From NCBI GenBank assembly GCA_017558555.1, contig JAFYUJ010000107.1, positions 1-40,794 of the forward strand: a DNA stretch of 40,794 nt, given 5' to 3'. This DNA is from Akkermansia sp. GTDB taxonomy: Bacteria > Verrucomicrobiota > Verrucomicrobiia > Verrucomicrobiales > Akkermansiaceae. Positions 6,926 to 14,900 of the stretch are shown in pieces. Position 1 is the first letter of the stretch. Each line of letters starts with the position of its first letter. A program made the position numbers and the translations under genes. The notes under the pieces are model-generated. The model was not told where the DNA came from. It was given only the letters and a program-made list of their open reading frames with translations, and did not search any database.

Positions 6926-8517
6926 GGCATCATCATCGGGTTGGCGGCAGGGGGTATCTCCTGCTGCTGCTCTGCCGGGGCAGTGGCCTCGGTTTCACGC
7001 TTGCGGCGCAGGCGTTTCACGGCTTGCTCTGTGCGCAAAATCTTCTCTGGCACCCCATCCAGGCGCGCGGCCAGGCGGAAGGTGCGGTCCAAATCCACGT
7101 GGTCTACCACATCGGGGGCCAGACCGGCCAGGCTTTGCAGGCGCTCCAGCGTGTGGCTGATGCCCTCTGCCTGGATGCGGCGCAAAATCATGGCAATGCG
7201 GCCCTGGTAGACCACATGCGGCTCGTGGATGATGCCCTCGCCGTGCCGGTCGGTATGCACCACGGAGGCCGGGGGCTTCGGGAAGCACCCCATGCGCATC
7301 AACTGGGCAAAAATGCGCTCCATCAGCGGCTTGAAATCGCTCGCAAAGAGGGTGAATGAGGGCGAGAAGAGCATCACGCGCTCGTTTTCGCGGGCATACA
7401 CCTCGGAGGCCGTCATCTGCTGCTTGCGCTCGCTCCAGAGCTCCAGCATGGGGATGAAGAAGGCACGGTTGATGGCATCCTGCTTCTGTTTCAGGCGGTC
7501 CATACCAATGTCATAGCGCCCCTGGGTGGCCCATTCGCGCGGGAAGCCCAGACTGGCGCTTTCCGGGTTGATGAGGGTGCGACCGCCGGCGCGCAAATCC
7601 ACCTCGCCGGATTGGTTGGCCAGCTCCAGGATGCGGGGGAAGGCCGCTACCTCGCCCAGCATATCCAGGATGCGGTTGAGGAATTGCGCCTGGCGGATGT
7701 CGGGGTACACCAGGCGCGCGGGGGCCAGGCCGTAGGGGCCCTCGCCCCATTTCAGAAAGCGGGTGACCATATAGGGCATTTCGCGGTAGCCGCTTTCCTC
7801 TACCACGCGGTGATCATCCAGCGAGTAGTAGATGCTCTCCCAGGGCATGTGGCGGGCTGATGGGTGGCGGCGGTTGCGTTGCTCTCGCGGGCGCACCACA
7901 TGCAGAAAGCGCAGGTTGCCCTCGTGCGGGTTGGTGCCGTTTTGCAGCAGGGCGCGTGCGCGCGGCCCCAGTTTGCTGCGGCCAAATTGTGTTGCTGCCT
8001 GGTGTGGGCTGAAGCAGAATTCCCGCATGTAGGTATCGATACTTCCCTCATCGTTGGCGGCACACACAAATTGCCCGCAGGGAATGTGGCGGAAGAGCAG
8101 ACGCCCGCTGCGCGTATTGCCGCAAAACAAACTGCCCGTGCCCAGTCCCACGCGGTCCAGAAAGCATTCGTGCAATTCGGTGTAGAAGTTGCTCAGTGCC
8201 AGCTCTCGGTTGGCGATTTCGGAGCATTGGTTGTACCAGGATTCTGCCTCGTCCCCGGCGTCGGGATCGGGGCTGCTCCATTTGAACCACAGCTCATTGC
8301 TGGGTGTCATGTAGCTCATGTGCCCGCTGGCCAGTTTCTGGCAGGCTTCCACCGCGGTGGTATCACCCAGGCGGGTGGGGGTGCTGTGGGCATCGGGTAC
8401 CGCTTGTTCATCATGCAGGCGGGAGGGTAGCACATAGTGCCGCAGGGTGTCCCACCAGCTTTCCCACGGGGCGCGGATGGAGCGCAGGGAATGGTAATCG
8501 GCTAGAAGAGGTTCCAT
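6922..8517 (-). CDS. phage portal protein (podovirus head-to-tail connector)
   Basis: Forms the dodecameric ring at the capsid vertex through which DNA is packaged. The 531-residue length and the opening (LLADYHSLRSIRAPWESWWDTLRHYVLP) are typical of the T7-type head-tail connector family (Pfam Head-tail_con). Further family features are DTTAVEACQKLASGHMSYMTPSNELWF (about residues 50-77), the WFKWSS block, and PYMVTRFLKWGEGPYGLAPARLVYPDIRQAQFLNR (about 243-278). The C-terminal part has the MTASEVYARENERVMLFSPSF helix. It looks intact, with no internal stop. It is coupled to the Bbp19-like gene downstream by a 4-nt overlap. GC content and codon use look like the neighbouring host genes. Confidence 0.88.
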   Translation of the reverse strand: MEPLLADYHSLRSIRAPWESWWDTLRHYVLPSRLHDEQAVPDAHSTPTRLGDTTAVEACQKLASGHMSYMTPSNELWFKWSSPDPDAGDEAESWYNQCSEIANRELALSNFYTELHECFLDRVGLGTGSLFCGNTRSGRLLFRHIPCGQFVCAANDEGSIDTYMREFCFSPHQAATQFGRSKLGPRARALLQNGTNPHEGNLRFLHVVRPREQRNRRHPSARHMPWESIYYSLDDHRVVEESGYREMPYMVTRFLKWGEGPYGLAPARLVYPDIRQAQFLNRILDMLGEVAAFPRILELANQSGEVDLRAGGRTLINPESASLGFPREWATQGRYDIGMDRLKQKQDAINRAFFIPMLELWSERKQQMTASEVYARENERVMLFSPSFTLFASDFKPLMERIFAQLMRMGCFPKPPASVVHTDRHGEGIIHEPHVVYQGRIAMILRRIQAEGISHTLERLQSLAGLAPDVVDHVDLDRTFRLAARLDGVPEKILRTEQAVKRLRRKRETEATAPAEQQQEIPPAANPMMMP

Positions 8518-8539
8518 GGTGCAGGTGTGGGGCAGGGCA

Positions 8540-8749
8540 TCAGCCCAATGTGGTGTTGGCGGTGCTTGCCTCGCGCTGGTGTTGCTTGCTCAGGAGGGTA
8601 GAGAGCAAGCCTTTCTTGCGGGCGGATTTCTGCTCGTATGCGGCGGCGCTGTCGCTATCTGCCGTATCGGCCACCACCGGGGGTGGCGTGTAGACGTTGG
8701 CGGCACTTTGCGGGGCGGCGGGGGCGATGATTTTCTTTACGAATCCCAT
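8540..8749 (-). CDS. small phage protein upstream of portal, 69 aa
   Basis: Begins MGFVKKI followed by a proline-rich part (PPPVVADT), a charged middle (YEQKSARKKGLLSTLLS) and the end ASTANTTLG. Podophages and related phages carry just such a 60-90 residue protein beside the portal gene, starting with MGF/MGG-K-K, rich in proline, and ending in T-x-L-G or similar. Recognition is by this overall pattern only. It overlaps the preceding 133-aa gene by 13 nt and is 22 bp upstream of the portal gene. Function unknown. Confidence 0.55.
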   Translation of the reverse strand: MGFVKKIIAPAAPQSAANVYTPPPVVADTADSDSAAAYEQKSARKKGLLSTLLSKQHQREASTANTTLG

Positions 8750-9138
8750 GATTTCTTATTCTTTCTATGTGTGTTGGTTGTAGGTTGGGGCGGGGAGACA
8801 AAGCGCTCCCAGCGGATGATGTGGGGGCGGGCATGGCGCGCCCCGCGCCGGAAACAAAGCCAGCGCCGCGGTTTCTGCCGGGTGGCCAGTTGGCGGGCCA
8901 GACGCAGATTCCCCGCCATCAGGTGGATGTACCAGGCATCTGCATCGGGCGGTGTGTCGTGCAGTTGTTCCCAGGTGTGGGGTCTGCGGCTGTGTACCGG
9001 CTTCATCAGCACGACCAGCTGCGGCAGGTAGATGATGATGGCCGCGGGGTTGCTCCCCAGGGTGGCCATATCCTCCCGCAGTTCGCGCTCTGAGCCGCCG
9101 TAATAGCGTATCGCGATGATTCGGGCGTCCGTTTCCAT
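8737..9138 (-). CDS. hypothetical phage-module protein, 133 aa
   Basis: First gene of the minus-strand virion operon. No clear family. The arrangement DMATLGSNPAAIIIYLPQ, then AWYIHLMAGNLRLARQLATRQKP, then a basic end is faintly like the GNAT-fold internal virion proteins (T7 gp13-like) that podophages encode near the portal, but this is weak. The C-terminal tail is basic and polar (PPQPTTNTHRKNKKSWDS). Overlap with the next gene and shared strand support it being real. Confidence 0.5.
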   Translation of the reverse strand: METDARIIAIRYYGGSERELREDMATLGSNPAAIIIYLPQLVVLMKPVHSRRPHTWEQLHDTPPDADAWYIHLMAGNLRLARQLATRQKPRRWLCFRRGARHARPHIIRWERFVSPPQPTTNTHRKNKKSWDS

Positions 9139-9339
9139 GCCTTCTACCTTACACGCTCCCGGCTCCCGGCGCTACTTTTTCGCGCTGTCCGCATGTGGTG
9201 TCCTCCGTTGTGCCGGTTCGATGTGACCACAACGGCAAGGGGGTGTGGCACATGCGCGCTCCCCTCGCCCCGTTGCAGCAGCTCATTTTTTGTGCATGAT
9301 TGTAGGTGCGCCGCATTGAATCCTGCGGCCTTTTACACC

Positions 9340-9951
9340 ATGAATACAGAACCACAACCTGCCGTCAGCCCGCTGACTATCTGCAACCTGGCGCTCGCCA
9401 AACTGGGTGAAGCCCCCATCCCCGCCATCGATGCCAATGCTTCTCCCGCCTCGCGCCTGTGCTATATGCATTACCATCCCGTACGCCGTGAGGTGCTCTG
9501 CGCCAACCGCTGGAGTTTTGCCTCCGTGCTCACCACCATCACCTCCGGTGAGCCACCCACCGAGCCTGTGCCCCACTTGTTGGCCCATGCTCTCCCGCAG
9601 GATTGCCTGCGCGTGCTGGAGGTGAGCAGCCCCGGATGGACCCTGCGCGGCCGCTGCATTTATTGCGCCGCGCCGTCGGTGCGCGTGCTCTACATTGCGG
9701 ATGTGGAGGATACCACCCTGTTTGAGCCCCTTTTTGTGGAAGCGCTGGCCACCCGACTGGCCTGCAAGCTCTGCATCCCGCTCACCAGCAGCACCACCGC
9801 CCGCCAGGCCTTGACAGAGGAATATCACCGCATCGCGCTGCCTCAGGCTGCCCATTTCAACGGGGTGCAGTGCCGCTCCAATGATGCGCACCCGCTCTAT
9901 GCCCTCTGGCGTAAGAGTATGACCGCATGCCAAGATATTGACAATATGTGA
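9340..9951 (+). CDS. tail tubular protein A-like (T7 gp11 family)
   Basis: The 203-residue protein from the ATG at 9340 carries the family opening SPLTICNLALAKLGEAPIPAIDANASPASRLC (residues 9-40). A Y-x-x-V-R-R-E-V-L-x-x-x-x-W-x-F-A block (about 45-62) and LPQDCLRVLEV (about 85-95) follow. In T7-like phages gp11 forms the ring joining portal and tail nozzle. It is divergently oriented to the portal operon, whereas in phages it lies downstream on the same strand after the capsid gene. That means the module has been rearranged. Its stop overlaps the first of three DnaA-box-like sequences. Confidence 0.75.
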   Translation: MNTEPQPAVSPLTICNLALAKLGEAPIPAIDANASPASRLCYMHYHPVRREVLCANRWSFASVLTTITSGEPPTEPVPHLLAHALPQDCLRVLEVSSPGWTLRGRCIYCAAPSVRVLYIADVEDTTLFEPLFVEALATRLACKLCIPLTSSTTARQALTEEYHRIALPQAAHFNGVQCRSNDAHPLYALWRKSMTACQDIDNM

Positions 9952-10022
9952 ATAAGTTTGTGAATAAATAATGTAAAACTAAGACACACAGACCATTATA
10001 AAACTATTGACATTGTGAATAA
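9947..10022 (-). promoter_or_regulatory. cluster of three DnaA-box-like 9-mers in an AT-rich spacer
   Basis: The minus-strand sequence TTATTCACA, a perfect fit to the DnaA box TTATNCACA, occurs at 9947-9955, 9959-9967 and 10014-10022. The first and third are part of a longer direct repeat, TATTGACA plus TGTGAATAA, with a small length difference. The 86-bp spacer is much more AT-rich than its surroundings. It may be a replication-initiation or DnaA-regulated site, or operators of a nearby helix-turn-helix protein. The TTGACA parts could also act as -35 elements. Confidence 0.5.
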
Positions 10023-10037
10023 CTCAGATTTTTGCTT

Positions 10038-10310
10038 ATGAGAGCCGTTGATTTTGCCTGTTGTTTACTGCGCCGTATGGGGAGCATGGATGTATCGCCC
10101 ACGGAAATCAAGGTGTTGCTGGCGCTTGCGGCGGGGCTGCGCGCTGCCGATGAGATTGCCGAGCAACTGGTGATTCGGCCCTGCGCTTGTACCCTTTGCT
10201 TGCGCAAAATGGAAAAACGAGCCTTGGTACACTGCTTTGGGGCCGGGCAGTATACCCTCGCACCCGGGGGTGAGAACAAGGTGGCGCAGCTCCTGTCCTT
10301 TACCGTATGA
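10038..10310 (+). CDS. small winged-helix-like DNA-binding protein, 90 aa
   Basis: Residues 15-65 read as a compact winged helix: SPTEIKVLLALAAGLRAADEIAEQL as first helices, VIRPCACTLCLRKMEKRALVHC as recognition helix, then a beta-wing (GAGQYTLAPGG). The pattern is that of MarR/ArsR-type fragments, in which an L-x-K-M-E-K-x-x-L-V block precedes the wing. The ATG at 10038 is used; an in-frame TTG at 10032 is possible. Its last four bases overlap the next start (ATGA), so the two products are probably made together. In a phage setting a small wHTH before a terminase-like protein suggests DNA recognition for packaging, which is inference. Confidence 0.6.
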   Translation: MRAVDFACCLLRRMGSMDVSPTEIKVLLALAAGLRAADEIAEQLVIRPCACTLCLRKMEKRALVHCFGAGQYTLAPGGENKVAQLLSFTV

Positions 10311-10549
10311 GAAAGAAACGCCACTTGTCTATTGAGGAAAAACGCGACTGGCTGGCCTATGTCTTTCGCGATGAATCCGGGGAATTCTCCCAGGCAGATA
10401 AGTTCAAAGCCATGACGGAGGATACGCGTCTGGCGGTGTTGCAGGCCGAGCAAAAAGCTGCAGAGCAGCCTGCCGCCGCCCCTGCGGCACCCTTGCCGGA
10501 TATTCTGGATTTCCTGCCGCCGCCCCTCCCCCCAAGCGAATCCGGGTGA
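10307..10549 (+). CDS. possible phage terminase small subunit-like protein, 80 aa
   Basis: Residues 8-48 (IEEKRDWLAYVFRDESGEF, then DKFKAMTEDTRLAVLQ) follow the pattern found in the middle of many phage terminase small subunits. That pattern is E-K-R-x-x-L-A-x-V-x-R-x-x-x-G-E, then a D-K-L-K-A-x-E-x-D-x-K-L helix. The rest is a Pro/Ala-rich tail ending PPPLPPSESG. It is shorter than a full small terminase, and the preceding wHTH gene overlaps it by 4 nt, so the usual HTH and this region may be split over two genes. No large terminase is in the window. Confidence 0.45.
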   Translation: MRKKRHLSIEEKRDWLAYVFRDESGEFSQADKFKAMTEDTRLAVLQAEQKAAEQPAAAPAAPLPDILDFLPPPLPPSESG

Positions 10550-10607
10550 TGCCCAACATTATTTGCGCAACTTTTGCGCACTTGCGGTGTTGTAATAAGT
10601 GATACTT

Positions 10608-10841
10608 ATGAAAAATATCACCCGCTACACGTATGAAAAAACAGCTTTCCAGGGCTGGCGCTTGTGCCTGAGTCGCAACAAGGTTCAGTACGTCAGGTAT
10701 TTTGCGGATAAAGGCGCCGGCTCGGCGGAGGCCGCGCTCGCAGAGGCCCGCCGCGTGCGCCAGTGTATCTGGGATGATTTGGCCGCGTTGCCTTCATTGG
10801 ATGCTGCATCTGTTGCTCAGGTGTTTGCCAAGTATCGTTGA
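10608..10841 (+). CDS. AP2-like DNA-binding domain protein, 77 aa
   Basis: The order aromatic/basic strand (GWRLCLSRNKVQYVRYFAD), Gly-rich turn, then an alanine-rich helix (AEAALAEARRVRQCIWDDL) is that of stand-alone AP2/ERF-type or integrase arm-type DNA-binding domains common in phages. The ATG at 10608 is chosen over an upstream alternative start at 10599. It ends 7 bp from the convergent end of the double-HTH gene. Target unknown. Confidence 0.5.
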   Translation: MKNITRYTYEKTAFQGWRLCLSRNKVQYVRYFADKGAGSAEAALAEARRVRQCIWDDLAALPSLDAASVAQVFAKYR

Positions 10842-10848
10842 GCCCGTC

Positions 10849-11469
10849 TCATGACTCTGCGCGGCTGTCCAGGAATTCCTCCAGCGTGCGCATCGGGTCT
10901 CCACCGTTTTTCCAGGCTTCCCGGGCGGCGGCCAGACGCTCTACTTCCTCTTTTGCATACAGAAACGTGCTGCGCAACCCGCAGCGGGTGCGGATGCGCC
11001 GCGCTTCCCCATGCAAGAGCCCGCGTTCCACATAGCGCAGCATCGAGGTGCGCGTTACCCCCAGCTGCTTCATCGCCGCCGTGGTGCTGATGTACTCCCC
11101 TTTCTCGCTCTCTGTGGCGATGGGTATGCGCTTGCTTGCCAGCTGCTCCACTTGTTTGCGGCTCCAGTAGATTTGCTGCTGTTTCCCTTCCTCCTGCACC
11201 ACCTGGAAGCGCGTGCGGTGCTGGTGCAGGCTCAATCGCGCTGCGGATGGGGTGCAGTGCAGGATGGCCGCCGCCTTCACGGTGTCGATTCCCCATGCCG
11301 GCGGCGTGTGGTAGGCTTCCCCTGTGCGCGGGTTGTATCCGGGTTTCGCTTTCAACACGCTCTCCGGGTAGATGACTCCCGGTATGTTGTAGAAGCGTGA
11401 GCCATTGATGCCGACGAGCTTGCGGCTCAGGACGGGTGGACAATATGTGTGCTTGTTGTTTGTTTTCAT
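10849..11469 (-). CDS. protein with two helix-turn-helix domains, 206 aa
   Basis: Two MerR/excisionase-type HTH units are visible. One is at about residues 60-112 (GIDTVKAAAILHCTPSAARLSLHQH, then IYWSRKQVEQLASKR). The other is at about 125-180 (YISTTAAMKQLGVTRTSMLRYVERGLL, then FLYAKEEVERLAAAR). Each has helix, turn, recognition helix, wing and a closing V-E-x-L-A helix. No catalytic domain follows, so it is most likely a transcription factor. It is transcribed away from a 430-bp spacer holding an array of GTTAA motifs and the promoter of the PEP-CTERM gene, so autoregulation or control of that gene is plausible. A TATAAG at about 11503-11508 on the minus strand could be its -10. Confidence 0.7.
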   Translation of the reverse strand: MKTNNKHTYCPPVLSRKLVGINGSRFYNIPGVIYPESVLKAKPGYNPRTGEAYHTPPAWGIDTVKAAAILHCTPSAARLSLHQHRTRFQVVQEEGKQQQIYWSRKQVEQLASKRIPIATESEKGEYISTTAAMKQLGVTRTSMLRYVERGLLHGEARRIRTRCGLRSTFLYAKEEVERLAAAREAWKNGGDPMRTLEEFLDSRAES

Positions 11470-11583
11470 GTTTGTTGTTTTGTGTTCTTTGTGTGGCTCT
11501 TATAAGCCGCATAAAGCATTAGCAAACAATGATGAGCGAAACAACAAAGGCTCTTTTGACGTCTCTGATGAGATGAGAGTAAA

Positions 11584-11634
11584 TTAGTTAAAAATGCTTA
11601 ACTGCTGTTATGTTAAAATATGTTAAGTGCTAAG
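11584..11634. promoter_or_regulatory. cluster of GTTAA/TTAAC motifs, candidate operator
   Basis: TTAGTTAA (11584-11591), CTTAAC (11597-11602), TATGTTAA (11609-11616) and TATGTTAA again (11619-11626) lie within about 45 bp. The last two are spaced by exactly 10 bp, one helical turn. GCTTAAC and GTTAAGTGC face each other as an imperfect inverted repeat. It sits between the double-HTH gene (leftward) and the large PEP-CTERM gene (rightward). That is where an operator for the HTH protein would be expected. Confidence 0.45.
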
Positions 11635-11689
11635 CGTTTACAATCAGTATGTTGTGGTGTTTCTATGCATCCACCGGCAGTTGGACAAA

Positions 11690-11790
11690 AGGCGATTTAT
11701 GAATGCCGAATGACGAGCATGAGGTTCTCCTCGGCATAGCTGCGGGGAACTTTCCAAATGAGAAATTCGGCTGGCTCATAAGCTCGAGGA
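11690..11790 (+). repeat. degenerate REP-like copy
   Basis: CGAATGACGAG, then GAGGTTCTCC, then GCGGGGAACTTTCCAAATG repeat blocks found in the copies near 17365-17410, 17790 (inverted) and 40690. The GAGCCC palindromes are missing here, so it is a partial or decayed copy. No gene lies in it. Confidence 0.55.
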
Positions 11791-11802
11791 AAGGTAAAAA
11801 CG

Positions 11803-11832
11803 TTGACATATCAGCATCGTGTGTGATATAAG
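11803..11832 (+). promoter_or_regulatory. promoter of the large PEP-CTERM protein gene
   Basis: Perfect -35 TTGACA (11803-11808), 18-bp spacer, TATAAG (11827-11832). The start near 11839 gives a leader of about 60 nt to the ATG at 11901. It is one of the few genes here with a long leader. Confidence 0.65.
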
Positions 11833-11900
11833 TACACAGAGGTGAGGACTTGTAATCCGAGCAGGTATTTCAACTCAGCCTAACTTGCGTTTTTTTCGAT

Positions 11901-14900
11901 ATGAAACTCACTTTGCCTGTTTGTTTGCGTAAAATCTTGCTTACGAATCTTGCACTTGGAGCAGCATTTGTTTTTTCTGCTCCTGCGTCAGCAGGGAGTA
12001 ATAAGGAGGTCACTGAAAATCTTACAGAAAGTACCTCTGCAAGATACGAAGATGTAACAGTAAAAGTGTCCCCCGGTGTTTCATGGACGCTTGATAAAGA
12101 TGTGGTGGTGAAAGCTGAAGCTGTCGAAGCAGCGGCAGGTGCCGTTATTTTGAAATCGGGTGCTGAACTCAACGTGTATGAGTCTTCCGCTATCGGCTCG
12201 CTGACTCTCGGTAGTGGTGCGAAGCTTTCTTCCACGGGTGGTGAGGCCGATTTTAGTTTGGGGAACATCGTGTTGGATACGCTCGTTGAGCACGCCGAAA
12301 TTTCAGGGAGAATAATTACCCTGAATGGGTCGGTGAGCACCCTTCAGACGGGTGAAAACTCGGATGCCCCCGTTTCAATTTTGCGTTTTCAGGGAACACT
12401 ATCGCTTGATGGTCTGACAAGTATCGCCCCGTCTGCCAAAATCCAAATAAAGGAGAATAGTGATTTGAGCGTTCAGCAGGATGTTTGTCTGAATAGTGCT
12501 CAATTTGAGGTTCTTAACTCGTACTTGGATCATAATGAACTGAATGCCAAGTTGACTCTGGCCGGTTATCGTGGTTTGGACCTGGCCATGGTCAACGGTG
12601 AAAACGGTACTCTGGTAGTGGGTGTGGATGATGAAGAAGGCGGGGCTTCTTCCATAACCAGCAGCATATCTTTCGCCTCTGCATTGCAGATAGCAACAAA
12701 TAGTTCTGCCGAATTCAAATCCACCACACTGACCGGCGACTCTTTCCTGTATGGTTCTCTGGAAACAACGGAGTTAGCGCTGAACGAAGGTGTTACCCTG
12801 AGCGGTACCGGGAAGCTCAGCGTAACCGGCACCACCACCATGGCGGATAGTGCCGTAATCTCTCTGGCTGATAATCTGGAACTGAGCCTGGGAGCAGTAA
12901 CAGGCAGCGGTACGCTGGTGCTGGGTAATGGTACAGGTGATGCCGATACGGAAGCTACGGCAGCTTCATTTACCGGGATGCTGGATATTAAGAGTGATGC
13001 ACAGCTGACGGTCGGTGGCGAAACTTCGCTTGCAGACAACTCTTCCCTGTATGGAACTCTGGAAACGACGGATTTAGTGCTGAATGAGGGCGTTACCCTG
13101 AGCGGTACCGGGAAGCTCAGCGTAACCGGCACCACCACCATGGCGGATAGTGCCGTAATCTCTCTGGCTGATAATCTGAATCTGAGCCTGGGGGCAGTAA
13201 CCGGCAGCGGCAAGCTGGTGCTGGGTGATGGTATAGGTGATGCCGATACGGAAGCTACGGCAGCTTCATTTACAGGGATGCTGGATATTAAGAGTGATGC
13301 ACAGCTGAAGGTCGGTGGCGAGACGTTGCTTGCCGGAAAGTCTACCTCATACGGATGTCTTACAACAGACAGCCTCACTCTCCTCGAAGATGCTCTATTT
13401 GATATCTATGACGCCGGAAAACTCAGTGCGCCGCTCATCCTGACTCTGAATAGTAATGCGCAGCTGAATTTCCACAGCACCAATCTTGCCGACTTCTTGA
13501 ACTCCATGGAAGAGAAGAGCATTACCCTGGAGTCCGGTTCCATTCTATACGGTCAGGGAGATTTGGTGGTGAATGATGACGTGCGAGCCTTATTTGCCCA
13601 GTTCGAAGGTTGTCTGAGCGTATCCGGCACGCTTAAATATGTGTCGGATGAGAACGATAGTGCGATTGTGGCCGCTATTGTGGAAGCAGCCATTTATTCT
13701 GCCGCAATAGCCGGAACAGCAGCGGTAATTGTGGAAGCCTCAGAAGCAATAGTGGTAACAGCCGTAACAACCGAGTCTGCCGGTCTCGCAAGCAGTCTTA
13801 CCCTGCAGAGCAAAAAAGGAGTCACTATAGAAAAAAGTAAAATAAGAACCAAGAAAAAGAAAGGCGGTGATGATGATAAAGATATCACCATCAGGGGACC
13901 GGAAATCACTGTTAAAAACAGTGAGCTGATAGCGGAGGGAAGTGTAACGCTTGAATGTATTACCAACGATTTAACCGGTAAATTCATCCTTGTTGATAAT
14001 TCTGATATTAAGGCGGAGAAAAAGACCGTCAGCATGACGAGCGGGGATATCACGATACAGACTGACTCTGAGGTTTCCGGCCCGACAGTTGAGATTGAAG
14101 CGAATAACCTGTCGATTACCGGCGGGGCAAAGGTGACCTCCGGTAGCAGCTCCAAACTGACCATCAATGACTCCACCACGGTAGACGCAGCAACGTTGTC
14201 ATTGAACGGTCTGTCGGATGGTAGTTCTCTGGGCGCGTTGGAAGGCAGCAATAATGCTGACATTGCCTTGCAAAGTGACTCATCTGAAAACCATAAGGTG
14301 AGTGCAGATTCGATTTCGCTCAACGGGTCATCCCTCAATCTTTCAGATTTGACCATGGAGGTGAAAGAGGGCACTACCCTGGAAAGTAAGTCTGCATTGA
14401 GCCTGAAAAATGCCACCCTCAAGGGGGATTCTCTTAAGGTGGGTGACGGCTCTGTGTTGAAGGGGTCCAACAGCAGTCTCAGTATGAACTCCGTTGAGGT
14501 GAAGCGGGGTGGTGTTCTGGAAGGCGTAAGCTGTTCTGTGGGAAGCGGCTGCTTGTTCATCAATGATGGTGAAATCACCTCTGCGCTTACCATCAATGGT
14601 GGTGAGGTGCGCGGCTCTGGTACGTTCAGCAATCTGATTCTGAACAGCGGTAAGCTTGTGGTCGGCAATTCTCCCGGCCTGCAGACCTATACCGGAGATT
14701 TGGAGCTGTACGGCGGTGAAGTGATATTCTCCGTGGCGGGATTTGCTGAGCCTGCCTCCGCTGCTGATTGCAGCTGGGATGATTCGGTGTATTCTTACAT
14801 TGATATGTCGGGAGCTTCGTTCTTATTCAATGCTAATGCAGGCATCACGCTGAGTGTTGGCGGTGAGGTATTGAAGTTGTTTGAAAATGCCCATTCTGTC

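Noticed and set aside
5788..11469. A complete prophage
   Set aside because: No integrase, att-like repeats flanking the region, capsid, large terminase or lysis genes were found, and strands are mixed.
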